Origin: Rhodoluna sp.
GTDB taxonomy: Bacteria; Actinomycetota; Actinomycetes; Actinomycetales; Microbacteriaceae
Reading direction: 5' to 3'
DNA length: 49,943 nucleotides
Assembly (NCBI GenBank): GCA_026393335.1
Contig: JAPLAJ010000119.1
Coordinates: 1-49,943 of the forward strand
Position numbers and translations under genes: made by a program. Position 1 is the stretch's first letter. Each line of letters begins with the position of its first letter. Shown one piece after another: positions 1 to 8,085 of the stretch. The notes under the pieces are model-generated. The model was not told the DNA's origin. It saw nothing but the letters and a program-made list of their open reading frames with translations, and searched no databases.

Positions 1-758
1 AAGTGCCTCGCTGTTTCTGGTGTGAGGTGATTTTCTGCGATGAGTTTGAAGAAACCTCCATAGGCAGTATCAACATGCACGCGAGAGCCGTAAGTTTTAG
101 CAAGCTGAATGATATCGGCCAGTGGATCTACAGCACCTAAACCTGTGGTGCCTAGTGTTGCAACAATGGTTCCTATTTCACCTGTCTTTAAATGTTGCTC
201 AAGGGCATCAAGAGACATTCGACCATCTGCCTCAGTAGGTATCGAGACATTTGTTGTGCCCAGAACCTCCGACATCCTCGAATGCGTGTAGTGGGCATCT
301 GCTGAGTGAGCTATCTTCTTTGTCGGTTGCAGCTCTCTGGCAATCCATAAAGCCTCAAGATTGGCTGTAGTTCCGCTCCAGGTGAGGTGACCTAGGAAAT
401 CTTCTGGATACTCAAACATGGCAGCTATCTGCTTGAGAACTTCGCGTTCCATTGCTGTGGTGGCAGGGGATGCATCTATCGAATGATTATTAGGATTCAG
501 CATCATTGTGGCTAGATATGCAGCAACAGCAACAGGATGCGGAGCTTTGAGCATTTGCGCTGCGTAGTTGGGATGAAAGTAAGGAAAGTTGTTTTCTAGT
601 CGATCAGTAAGTTCTCTAAGCACAGCAGAAACTTCACTCTGTGGTTTACGCAAACTGGAATGCTGCTCGAAGGGGCCATAGGTATCTTTTAGTTCTTCGA
701 TTGAGTTCACTACCTGAGAAATCAAATCTGGTAGAGACAAATCATCTTTTGCGGCCAC
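1..758 (-). CDS. PLP-dependent group II decarboxylase, N-terminal part (cut by window edge)
   Basis: This is the first 252 or so residues of a pyridoxal-phosphate decarboxylase of the glutamate/aromatic amino acid (group II) family; the gene runs off the left edge. The recognisable signature is VATLGTTGLGAVDPL followed by VHVDTAYGGFF. In this family the Asp of HVDxAYGG contacts the PLP ring nitrogen, and TWSGTTANLEAL resembles the cofactor phosphate-binding segment. The PLP-binding lysine would lie beyond the edge, so activity cannot be judged. The start is GTG at 756-758, preceded by a strong AAAGGAG ribosome site; no better start lies upstream. A terminator hairpin of the upstream gene lies only 26 nt before the start. 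The substrate (glutamate, aspartate or an aromatic amino acid) is not determinable from this part. Confidence 0.85.
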   Translation of the reverse strand, partial: MAAKDDLSLPDLISQVVNSIEELKDTYGPFEQHSSLRKPQSEVSAVLRELTDRLENNFPYFHPNYAAQMLKAPHPVAVAAYLATMMLNPNNHSIDASPATTAMEREVLKQIAAMFEYPEDFLGHLTWSGTTANLEALWIARELQPTKKIAHSADAHYTHSRMSEVLGTTNVSIPTEADGRMSLDALEQHLKTGEIGTIVATLGTTGLGAVDPLADIIQLAKTYGSRVHVDTAYGGFFKLIAENHLTPETARH

Positions 759-784
759 AGCTAACTCCTTTGTGAACTTGTGGT

Positions 785-818
785 TCAAAAATCAAACTGC
801 CTTGTGGGCAAGTTTGAT
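785..818 (-). terminator. Intrinsic terminator after the DUF3043 gene
   Basis: Read on the minus strand, ATCAAAC-T-TGCC pairs with GGCA-GTTTGAT around a CACAA loop, giving an 11-bp stem with one bulged T, followed at once by TTTTTG. It begins 11 nt after the DUF3043 stop. It also sits just before the decarboxylase ribosome site, so it may limit read-through into that gene. Confidence 0.75.
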
Positions 819-828
819 GTTTATGGTG

Positions 829-1377
829 CTACTTGGTTTTTCTTCTTGGTAGCGGTTTTGGAATTCTCAACGGTCGAGGCTGCATACCTCTTGTGAAAAC
901 ATAGAACCAGGTACCTTTGCGAACCTTGGTGGTGGCACCCATCTTTTCTTTAATTCTTGTAACAATCATTCTGTTCATAATTGTTGCTTCCATCGATACA
1001 ACTACCAGTGCAATGATCATCACTAATGTGATTATGTTGTTAGCAGCTGCCGGTGTAATAGAGGTGACAACTAGGAACACCACCATAAGTGGCATAAGGC
1101 CTTCAATAAGTGTGTAGCGACCATCAATAACTTCACGAGCAATCTTTCGCTGTGGGCCTTGGTCTCTAGGCAACAGGTACTTCTCTTCACCAGCCATCAT
1201 GGCTGCGCGGGCCTTCAATCTTGCATCTCTTTGTTGATCTCTGTTGCTGGCTCGAGCTTCTTTAGACTTATTGCCAACTAAAGGCTTAATGTTTGCAGCC
1301 TCACGTTCTTTACGAGTTGGAGTTGCGCGACCCTTTCCAGTGGTTTTGGAAGCTGTATCTTTTTTCTGGTCGCTCAA
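829..1377 (-). CDS. DUF3043 membrane protein
   Basis: A 182-residue protein of the actinobacterial DUF3043 family, function unknown. The first 60 or so residues are highly charged and probably cytoplasmic. The recognisable core GEEKYLLPRDQGPQRK is followed by two hydrophobic segments (about residues 92-112 and 116-134), then a basic C-terminal tail. The start is TTG at 1375-1377 with GAAGGA upstream; no ATG or GTG fits better. It is divergent from the dipeptidase gene, sharing a 44-bp intergenic region, and ends at a clear terminator. In other Actinobacteria this family often lies near respiratory and Fe-S genes, as here, but that gives no specific role. Confidence 0.82.
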   Translation of the reverse strand: MSDQKKDTASKTTGKGRATPTRKEREAANIKPLVGNKSKEARASNRDQQRDARLKARAAMMAGEEKYLLPRDQGPQRKIAREVIDGRYTLIEGLMPLMVVFLVVTSITPAAANNIITLVMIIALVVVSMEATIMNRMIVTRIKEKMGATTKVRKGTWFYVFTRGMQPRPLRIPKPLPRRKTK

Positions 1378-1404
1378 GTTATGTCCTTCGTTTTCGGCAT
1401 TCTG

Positions 1405-1422
1405 TGATTTAGATTACTCTCA
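1405..1422 (+). promoter_or_regulatory. -10 element for a probable leaderless dipeptidase transcript
   Basis: TAGATT at 1410-1415 ends 6 nt before the ATG at 1422, and there is no Shine-Dalgarno sequence between them. This spacing fits transcription starting at or next to the start codon, as is common in Actinobacteria. No convincing -35 box is seen. Confidence 0.4.
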
Positions 1423-2849
1423 TGACATTCTCTCTAACTCCAAGCACTTCTCAAGCAATGACACCCAACCAAGCCCTAACCTCTAAGGTTCGAGAGCAAG
1501 TTGATAAAGACTTTTCCCAAAGGGTTGCAACTCTAGGCAAGCTCGTTCGAATCCCAGGCATTGCTTGGGAAGCCTTTGATGAGGCTGATCTAGAGCGCAG
1601 TGCTGAGGCTGTTGCAGAACTTTTTAGAAGTTCTGGAGTCTTTGATGAGGTGGAAATTAAGAGAGCAGTAGTTGATGGCAAGCCTGGTGCTCCAGCCATT
1701 TTGGCCTCAAGATCGGCTAAGAATGGCCGACCACATGTCCTTTTGTACGCTCACCACGATGTCCAGCCTCCCGGCGATGACAGTCAGTGGCTAACCCCTG
1801 CTTTTGAACCAACTGCTAAAGATGGTCGAATCTATGGCCGCGGGGCTGCAGATGACAAAGCTGGGGTAGTTGCTCACCTGACAGCCATTGAGACCCTAAA
1901 AGCGGTTGCCGGCGATGATTTTGACCTTGGAATCTCCATCTTTATTGAAGGTGAAGAAGAGGCTGGATCTCGCACATTTAGGGCATTTTTGGACGAAAAC
2001 AAGGCTAAATTAGCCGCAGATGTTATTGTTGTGGCCGATTCTATGAACTGGTCTCCAGAGGTTCCAGCCCTGACTGTAAGCCTTAGAGGCATGGTTTCTC
2101 AGGAATTCACCATCAGAACCATGGAACACGCTGTTCACTCAGGCATGTTTGGCGGGGCTATTCCAGATGCCATAATCCCAATGCTCAAGGTGCTAGCTTC
2201 TTTGCACGATGACAAGGGAAATGTGGCTGTAAAGGGCCTAAATACCTATGAATTCGACGATTTACCTTACACAGACGCCAATTTGAGGGCTGACAGCAGC
2301 CTTTTGCCTCAGGTTAGCCAGATCGGTGAAGGGGGAATTATGACACGAATTTGGGGTAAACCTTCCATAACTGTGATTGGAATCGATGTTCCATCGGTTG
2401 CTATGTCCTCAAATACCTTGCTTCCAACCGCATCAGCCAAGGTCAGCATGAGAATCGCCCCAGGGCAGGACCCAGATGCCGCTTTGGCCCAATTGAGAGC
2501 TCATATCGAGGAAAACGTGCCTTTTGGGGCTGTTTTGGAGTTTGGTGAGATCGAAACCGGCAAGCCGTTTATGGCTGATACCAGCGGATGGGCTCAAGAA
2601 TTAGCCAAAAACAGCTTAGAAGCAGCGTTTGGTAACCCAATGGTGGAGATTGGCATTGGTGGATCTATCCCGTTTATCGCTGATTTGACTGAAGTTTTCC
2701 CAAACGCCCAGATTCTTGTAACAGGGGTAGAGGACGCAGACTCAAGGGCACACAGCCCAAATGAATCAGTCCACCTAATCGGTTTGAAAAATGCCATGAT
2801 TGCTGAGGCCTTGTTCCTGCTAATTGGTAATGACTTAGAGTCTGAGTGA
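1422..2849 (+). CDS. M20 family dipeptidase
   Basis: A 475-residue zinc peptidase of the M20 family, in the carnosinase/CPG2-like dipeptidase branch; it is expected to cleave dipeptides or short peptides in the cytoplasm. The metal-site motifs are visible in order: AHHDVQPP (H111, D113), YGRGAADDKAG (bridging D144), EGEEEAGS (catalytic E179 and metal-binding E180), VADS (D206), and a C-terminal SVHL histidine. A lid domain lies between about residues 215 and 330. There is no signal peptide. The ATG at 1422 lacks a ribosome site and looks leaderless; an internal ATG at 1458 is an alternative that would remove 12 residues. Exact substrate preference cannot be read from the sequence. Confidence 0.9.
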   Translation: MTFSLTPSTSQAMTPNQALTSKVREQVDKDFSQRVATLGKLVRIPGIAWEAFDEADLERSAEAVAELFRSSGVFDEVEIKRAVVDGKPGAPAILASRSAKNGRPHVLLYAHHDVQPPGDDSQWLTPAFEPTAKDGRIYGRGAADDKAGVVAHLTAIETLKAVAGDDFDLGISIFIEGEEEAGSRTFRAFLDENKAKLAADVIVVADSMNWSPEVPALTVSLRGMVSQEFTIRTMEHAVHSGMFGGAIPDAIIPMLKVLASLHDDKGNVAVKGLNTYEFDDLPYTDANLRADSSLLPQVSQIGEGGIMTRIWGKPSITVIGIDVPSVAMSSNTLLPTASAKVSMRIAPGQDPDAALAQLRAHIEENVPFGAVLEFGEIETGKPFMADTSGWAQELAKNSLEAAFGNPMVEIGIGGSIPFIADLTEVFPNAQILVTGVEDADSRAHSPNESVHLIGLKNAMIAEALFLLIGNDLESE

Positions 2850-2897
2850 CCCTATTTGCAACAGAAGGCTTAGAATAATGAGCAAGAGGAGCTAAAA

Positions 2898-3260
2898 ATG
2901 ACTGACACTTTGACCCACGGACTAGAAATTACCGATGCTGCTAAGGCAGAACTTCGCAGACACATTGAGTCTGCTGACATCAGCGATCTAGGCGAAGGCG
3001 AAAAGCTTCGCCTTAGAGTTGAAATCAAGGTTGGTGGCTGTGCCGGTTTCCAGTATTTGCCTTTTGTCCTGACACCTGAACTTCGCGAAGATGATCTAAT
3101 CAAGGACTTTGATGGGGTAGAGGTTGTTGTTGACAGCATGACAGCCCCTTACATCACTGGAGCAACTTTCGACTTTGTTGATACTTTCCAAAAACGTTCT
3201 TTCGAAATCGACAATCCAAACAGCCAGGGCAGTTGTGCCTGTGGTTCTTCCTTCAGCTAA
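2898..3260 (+). CDS. erpA: IscA/ErpA-type iron-sulfur cluster carrier
   Basis: A 120-residue A-type carrier that transfers Fe-S clusters to apoproteins. All three cluster-binding cysteines are present: C48 in GGCAGFQY, and C113 and C115 in SCACGSSF near the C-terminus. The HesB fold covers about residues 10-115. The ribosome site AGGAG lies 6 nt before the ATG, and TAGAAT at 2871-2876 could be a -10 box. Its neighbour downstream is the heme-copper oxidase operon; Rieske protein and suf genes elsewhere in the window are plausible clients or partners. The family assignment is firm; the choice of erpA over iscA as a symbol is less so. Confidence 0.88.
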   Translation: MTDTLTHGLEITDAAKAELRRHIESADISDLGEGEKLRLRVEIKVGGCAGFQYLPFVLTPELREDDLIKDFDGVEVVVDSMTAPYITGATFDFVDTFQKRSFEIDNPNSQGSCACGSSFS

Positions 3261-3368
3261 ACCTTCAAAACAGGCTAAGTCCCTTTATCTTTTAGGGTGT
3301 TTTGGCAGTCTGCCATTCGATTAGTGCGTAAACTTGATTTATAACGAAACGATATTGAAGGATCGATT

Positions 3369-4238
3369 TTGCTTCCTAAAAGAAGAATTAGATGGGCCGC
3401 AATTCCTGTAATTGCAGTTCTCATGGCAACCCTTAGCGGCTGCTCAAGCTACGAATTTTCAAGAGGCTGGCTACCTGGCGTCACAGGAGTAACTAACCAC
3501 ACAGAGCGCATTGTTTCACTATGGAACGGCTCTTGGATCGTGCTTTACGTTGTAGGAATCATCGCCTGGGGCCTAATGTTTTGGGCAATCATCGTTTATC
3601 GCCGCCGCAAAGGGGATGCGGAAATCCCACCTCAACTTCGCTACAACATGCCAATTGAAGCTCTTTTCACAATTGTTCCTTTCATCTTGGTTATCGGTTT
3701 CTTTGCTCTAACCACAAGGGATATGGACATTATTGAGCGTCCAGTTGCCAGCGATTACCGTATTGAAGTTATTGGAAAACAGTGGGCATGGGACTTTAAC
3801 TACACCAACGACAATGTTTTTGACTCTGGTATTCAGCTTCAGGCTGTAACTGCAGAAGCAGAAAAAGAGTTACCAACCCTTTATTTACCGGTAAACAAGA
3901 CAATTCAGTTTGATTTAGTTTCCCGCGATGTTATTCACTCTTTCTGGGTTATTGACTTCTTGTACAAGAAGGATGTTTTCCCAGGTCGAGTAAACAAAAT
4001 GTATCTGACACCTCAGGTAATCGGAGATTACAAGGGTAAGTGTGCTGAATTGTGTGGTGAATTCCACTCAATGATGCTTTTCAACGTGAAGGTAGTTTCG
4101 CAAGAAGATTATGACGCTCACATGGCTGAATTAGCTGCCCAAGGTAACGTAGGCCAGCTAACCGCAGACCCTAACGATCCGAATAACCTAAACCGAAACA
4201 ACAATCTCCCTGGCGATAACCCTGAGAGTGAAGGCTAA
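3369..4238 (+). CDS. ctaC: Cytochrome c oxidase subunit II (lipoprotein)
   Basis: Subunit II of the aa3 oxidase carries the CuA centre that accepts electrons from the cytochrome c domain of QcrC. The N-terminus is a lipoprotein signal (LSGC, lipid Cys C25), followed by two membrane helices (about 55-78 and 98-116). The CuA ligands are complete: H190 (HSFW), C225, E227, C229, H233 and M236 in CAELCGEFHSMM. The C-terminal 30 residues are rich in Asn, Asp and Pro and lie beyond the conserved domain. The start is TTG at 3369 with GAAGGAT 6-8 nt upstream. The gene is followed 5 nt later by ctaD in the same operon. Lnt, encoded at 14914-16533, is the likely N-acylating enzyme for its lipid anchor. 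Confidence 0.96.
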   Translation: MLPKRRIRWAAIPVIAVLMATLSGCSSYEFSRGWLPGVTGVTNHTERIVSLWNGSWIVLYVVGIIAWGLMFWAIIVYRRRKGDAEIPPQLRYNMPIEALFTIVPFILVIGFFALTTRDMDIIERPVASDYRIEVIGKQWAWDFNYTNDNVFDSGIQLQAVTAEAEKELPTLYLPVNKTIQFDLVSRDVIHSFWVIDFLYKKDVFPGRVNKMYLTPQVIGDYKGKCAELCGEFHSMMLFNVKVVSQEDYDAHMAELAAQGNVGQLTADPNDPNNLNRNNNLPGDNPESEG

Positions 4239-4243
4239 TCACA

Positions 4244-5893
4244 ATGAGTTCAGTCAAGAAATCTAAGGGCCGCATAGTTGTTGATTGGTTAACAACCACT
4301 GATCACAAAAAGATCGGTTACCTGTACCTAATTACTTCCTTCGTTTATTTCATGATCGCTGGTGTTATGGCCTTGCTCATCAGAGCGCAACTAGCTATGC
4401 CAGGTCTAACAATCGTTGAAACAAAAGAACAGTACAACCAGCTATTCACCATGCACGGAACAATCATGTTGCTAATGTTTGCAACTCCTTTGTTCGCAGG
4501 TTTTGCTAACGTACTGATGCCAGTTCAGATTGGTGCACCAGATGTTGCTTTCCCACGTCTAAACGCAATTGCTTACTGGTTCTACTTCTTTGGTTCCTTT
4601 ATTGCTGTTGCCGGATTCTTCACACCACAAGGTGCCGCATCCTTCGGTTGGTTTGCTTATGCACCGCTGTCAAGTACTACGTTTTCTCCAGGACTCGGGG
4701 GAGACCTATGGGTCTTTGGTCTAGCACTTAGCGGTTTCGGAACGATTCTTGGTGGTGTGAACTTCATCACAACCATCATCACAATGCGTGCACCAGGTAT
4801 GACCATGTTCCGTATGCCAATCTTCACTTGGAACACTTTGGTCACCTCGATTCTTGTAATCATGGCCTTCCCACCTCTAGCAGCTGCACTGTTTGCTCTA
4901 GGAGCTGACAGAAAATTTGGTGCACACATTTTCGATCCAGCAAACGGTGGCCCCATGTTGTGGCAGCACTTGTTCTGGTTCTTCGGTCACCCAGAGGTTT
5001 ACATTCTTGCTCTGCCATTCTTCGGAATTGTTTCAGAAATCTTCCCGGTATTTAGCCGCAAGCCAGTCTTCGGTTACAGAACTCTGATTTACGCAACAAT
5101 CGCGATTGCAGCGCTGTCTATGACTGTGTGGGCTCACCACATGTACGTGACTGGTTCTGTACTGCTTGGTTTCTTCGCCTTTACTACGATGCTGATTGCA
5201 GTTCCTACCGGTGTGAAAATATTTAACTGGATTGGAACGATGTGGCGGGGATCGATTACCTTCGAGACTCCGATGCTTTGGAGCTTGGGCTTCCTAACCA
5301 CATTCATCTTCGGTGGTCTAACCGGTGTAATCCTTTCTTCTCCTGCACTTGATTTCCACTTGAGTGATTCATACTTCGTTGTCGCTCACTTCCACTACGT
5401 GGTATTTGGAACTGTTGTGTTTGCGATGTTTGCCGGATTCTATTTCTGGTGGCCAAAGATGACCGGAAAGATGCTGAATGAGCGTCTAGGTAAAATCCAC
5501 TTCTGGCTTCTATTCTTCGGTTTCCACATGACATTCCTAATCCAGCACTGGTTAGGTGTAATGGGTATGCCACGTCGTTACTACACATACCTAGAAGGTG
5601 ACGGCTTCACCTGGATGAACCAAGTTTCAACCGCAGGTTCGCTACTGCTTGGCCTTTCAATGATTCCTTTCCTATGGAACGTCTGGATTACTAGCCGCAA
5701 GGGTGTCATGGTAGAAATGAATGACCCATGGGGCTTTGGTCGATCATTGGAGTGGGCAACAGCTTCACCGCTGCCAAGACACAACTTCACTTCGATTCCA
5801 AGAATTAGATCTGAAGCTCCAGCATTTGATTTGAATCACCCTGAGTATGCATCTCCAGATGCCAAACCCTTAACCCAAGGAGGGAAGAAGTAG
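4244..5893 (+). CDS. ctaD: Cytochrome c oxidase subunit I
   Basis: The catalytic subunit (549 residues, about twelve helices) of the proton-pumping aa3-type oxidase. Ligands are all visible: H71 (MHGTIM) and H385 for heme a, H383 (VAHFHYV) for heme a3, and H249, H298 and H299 for CuB. WFFGHPEVY supplies the cross-linked H249-Y253 pair and the glutamate (E251) that marks A1-type heme-copper oxidases with a D proton channel. The gene abuts ctaF directly (stop at 5893, ATG at 5894). Heme A would be made by the ctaB and ctaA products encoded near the right end of the window. Confidence 0.98.
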   Translation: MSSVKKSKGRIVVDWLTTTDHKKIGYLYLITSFVYFMIAGVMALLIRAQLAMPGLTIVETKEQYNQLFTMHGTIMLLMFATPLFAGFANVLMPVQIGAPDVAFPRLNAIAYWFYFFGSFIAVAGFFTPQGAASFGWFAYAPLSSTTFSPGLGGDLWVFGLALSGFGTILGGVNFITTIITMRAPGMTMFRMPIFTWNTLVTSILVIMAFPPLAAALFALGADRKFGAHIFDPANGGPMLWQHLFWFFGHPEVYILALPFFGIVSEIFPVFSRKPVFGYRTLIYATIAIAALSMTVWAHHMYVTGSVLLGFFAFTTMLIAVPTGVKIFNWIGTMWRGSITFETPMLWSLGFLTTFIFGGLTGVILSSPALDFHLSDSYFVVAHFHYVVFGTVVFAMFAGFYFWWPKMTGKMLNERLGKIHFWLLFFGFHMTFLIQHWLGVMGMPRRYYTYLEGDGFTWMNQVSTAGSLLLGLSMIPFLWNVWITSRKGVMVEMNDPWGFGRSLEWATASPLPRHNFTSIPRIRSEAPAFDLNHPEYASPDAKPLTQGGKK

Positions 5894-6304
5894 ATGAAGA
5901 CTAATGTCACTATTTTCAACATACTAACTGTTTTCTTCTTCATTTCAGCAGCGGTTTATGGCTACTGGTCATACATTAGCTATGGTGAAATCGAAGTGAT
6001 TGGTTTTGCTGCAATAGGTATGTTGGTTTTCCTTACCGGGTTCATCAGCTTTTACTTAGCAAAATCAGCCAAGAACTTTACTGGCCCTGAAGACATGCCA
6101 GATGCAAACATCGAAGATGGTGAAGCCGAGATGGGTTTCTTTGCTCCTTGGTCTTGGTGGCCAATGATGCTTGGTCTTGGTGGAGCGATCTGCTTCACAT
6201 CTCTTGCAGTTGGTTGGTGGATGTTCGCAATTGGTTTGCCATTATCCTTCCTTGCTCTAATCGGATTCGTTTTCGAGCACTCAAGAGGACAACACGCTCA
6301 CTAG
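5894..6304 (+). CDS. ctaF: Actinobacterial cytochrome c oxidase subunit IV
   Basis: A 136-residue small subunit found in actinobacterial aa3 oxidases, where it packs against subunits I and III in the bc1-aa3 supercomplex. It has about four hydrophobic segments (roughly 7-27, 36-56, 88-107, 111-128) and ends with a short His-containing tail. No catalytic residues are expected. It is the last gene of ctaC-ctaD-ctaF and is followed by a terminator. Identification rests on position, length and the family-typical GFFAPWSWWP segment. Confidence 0.9.
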   Translation: MKTNVTIFNILTVFFFISAAVYGYWSYISYGEIEVIGFAAIGMLVFLTGFISFYLAKSAKNFTGPEDMPDANIEDGEAEMGFFAPWSWWPMMLGLGGAICFTSLAVGWWMFAIGLPLSFLALIGFVFEHSRGQHAH

Positions 6305-6321
6305 TAGCAAGTTTTATAAGT

Positions 6322-6360
6322 AACCTGCCAAAACCAATTGTGGTTTGGCAGGTTTTCTTT
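6322..6360 (+). terminator. Terminator of the ctaCDF operon
   Basis: AACCTGCC and its neighbouring bases pair with GGCAGGTT through a stem of about 14 bp with one bulged A, followed by TTTTCTTTT. It lies 17 nt after ctaF. Confidence 0.8.
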
Positions 6361-6397
6361 TGCCCTGCACATCTTAAATATGTGTTTACCTGTCCAT

Positions 6398-6433
6398 AAA
6401 AAATCCCGCCCAATTACTTGAGCGGGATTTTTT
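6398..6433 (-). terminator. Terminator of the ctaE-qcrCAB operon (possibly bidirectional)
   Basis: AAAAAATCCCGC pairs perfectly with GCGGGATTTTTT around a 12-nt loop. Read on the minus strand it lies 12 nt beyond the qcrB stop and ends in a run of T. The symmetric A and T flanks would let it also stop transcription leaking from ctaF. Confidence 0.82.
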
Positions 6434-6445
6434 GTTTAGAAGTTT

Positions 6446-8080
6446 TTACTTATCTGATTCAATTGCTTTCTGAACCTGAGCTTCGATCTCATGTGCATGG
6501 TGAGTCGCTTCTGCAATCTCAGTCTTAGTCGCAGGAGTGATTCTGTCCTGGAAGTAGAACTTGGATAGCGATGCTCGCATTCTTGCAGCAACGGTGATCT
6601 TGCCCTGGGCATTTGGTCTTGCAACGGTTGGCTTGTAATCCTTGTAGTCAACAAGCTTGTATAGATCGTGTGGATCTAGTGGCTCGTGAACTTCAATGTA
6701 TTCACCATGTGGCAGTCGAACGATACGACCTGACTCGCGTCCATGGATAGCGATTTCTTTATCCTTGCGCTGCAGTGACAGACAAACTCGTTTAGTCACA
6801 TAGAATGCAGCTATCGGCAACAGGATTAGTGAAATCTGCATGGCTAGCAAGACTTGGTTCAATGACATCTTGAAGTGAGTTGCAATCAAGTCGGTACTCG
6901 CACCAGCCCATAGCACTGCATAGAACATCACACCAGCTGCACCGATTGCTGTGCGGGTAGGTGCGTTTCTAGGACGGTCTAGAGCGTGGTGCTCACGCTT
7001 GTCGCCAGTTACCCAGTTCTCAATGAATGGATAGATAGCAACCAGCGCAAGGAAGACCAAGCTGATAACCAGAGGAAGCAGAATGTTCATGGATACTGTG
7101 TAGTCACCAATCATGAACTCTAGACCTGTTGGAGCAAGTCTTAGAGCTCCATCCAACCAACCGATGTACCAGTCGGGTTGTGTACCGGCTGAAACAGGGG
7201 ATGGGTCATAGCCACCATAGTTCCAGATTGGGTTGATGGTGAAGAATGTTGAAATCACCATAATCACACCGAAGACGATGAAGAAGAATCCACCAGCCTT
7301 AGCTACGTATACAGGCATTAGTGGGTAGCCGACGATGTTGGTGTCTGACTTACCTGGACCTGAGTAGTGAGTGTGCTTGTGAATGATCAGCATGAACAAG
7401 TGGATAGCTAGGAATACCAGAATCAAAGCTGGGATCAACATGATGTGCAGAGCGTAGAGACGGCCGATAACAACATGCCCTGGGAATTCGCCCCCGAACA
7501 ACAGTGAAGAAATTCCGGTACCGATGAAAGGCACACCCTTGATCATTCCATCAATGATTCGAAGTCCGTTTCCAGAAAGAAGATCATCTGGCAGTGAGTA
7601 GCCGGTGAAACCTGCGGCCATACCAAGAACGAATAGAACGAAACCAACAACCCAGTTCAACTCACGAGGCTTACGGAACGCTCCGGTGAAGAATACGCGA
7701 AGCATGTGAAGACCTGCTGCAGCAACAAACAACAAAGCCGACCAGTGGTGAACTTGCCTCATTAGCAAACCACCTCTGACTTCAAAGGTGATGTTCAAGC
7801 TTGTTTCGTAGGCCTTCGACATAAGTGCATCTTTTAGCGGTGCATAAACACCGTCGTATCTCACCATTGCCATTGAAGGGTCGTAGAAGAAGGTTAGGAA
7901 AGTTCCTGATAGAAGAAGTACAAAGAACGAATACATTGCAACTTCACCAAGCATGAATGACCAGTGATCAGGGAAGATCTTGCGACCGAATTCTTTTAGG
8001 ATTCCAGATGCGCCAACGCGCTCATCTACATAGTTTGCAGTTCCTGCTAGGAAGGTGTTCTTCTTTGGTGCTTCCTTCAT
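6446..8080 (-). CDS. qcrB: Cytochrome bc1 complex cytochrome b subunit
   Basis: The membrane quinol-oxidising subunit (about 544 residues) of the actinobacterial bcc complex. The two histidine pairs that hold the b hemes are in the segments HHWSALLFVAAAGLHMLR and YALHIMLIPALILVFLAIH. PDWY in the Qo site replaces the PEWY of mitochondria, as is usual in Actinobacteria. The C-terminus extends about 120 residues past the last helix as a charged cytoplasmic tail. ATG at 8080 has AAGAG at a suitable distance; a TTG at 8089 overlapping the qcrA stop is an alternative giving three more residues. It is the last gene of the ctaE-qcrC-qcrA-qcrB operon. Confidence 0.97.
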   Translation of the reverse strand: MKEAPKKNTFLAGTANYVDERVGASGILKEFGRKIFPDHWSFMLGEVAMYSFFVLLLSGTFLTFFYDPSMAMVRYDGVYAPLKDALMSKAYETSLNITFEVRGGLLMRQVHHWSALLFVAAAGLHMLRVFFTGAFRKPRELNWVVGFVLFVLGMAAGFTGYSLPDDLLSGNGLRIIDGMIKGVPFIGTGISSLLFGGEFPGHVVIGRLYALHIMLIPALILVFLAIHLFMLIIHKHTHYSGPGKSDTNIVGYPLMPVYVAKAGGFFFIVFGVIMVISTFFTINPIWNYGGYDPSPVSAGTQPDWYIGWLDGALRLAPTGLEFMIGDYTVSMNILLPLVISLVFLALVAIYPFIENWVTGDKREHHALDRPRNAPTRTAIGAAGVMFYAVLWAGASTDLIATHFKMSLNQVLLAMQISLILLPIAAFYVTKRVCLSLQRKDKEIAIHGRESGRIVRLPHGEYIEVHEPLDPHDLYKLVDYKDYKPTVARPNAQGKITVAARMRASLSKFYFQDRITPATKTEIAEATHHAHEIEAQVQKAIESDK

Positions 8081-8085
8081 GATGC

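Noticed and set aside
3266..3304. Possible terminator after the IscA-type gene
   Set aside because: CAAAACA/TGTTTTG and CCCT/AGGG can pair, but an 8-nt one-sided bulge makes the hairpin weak and no T run follows.
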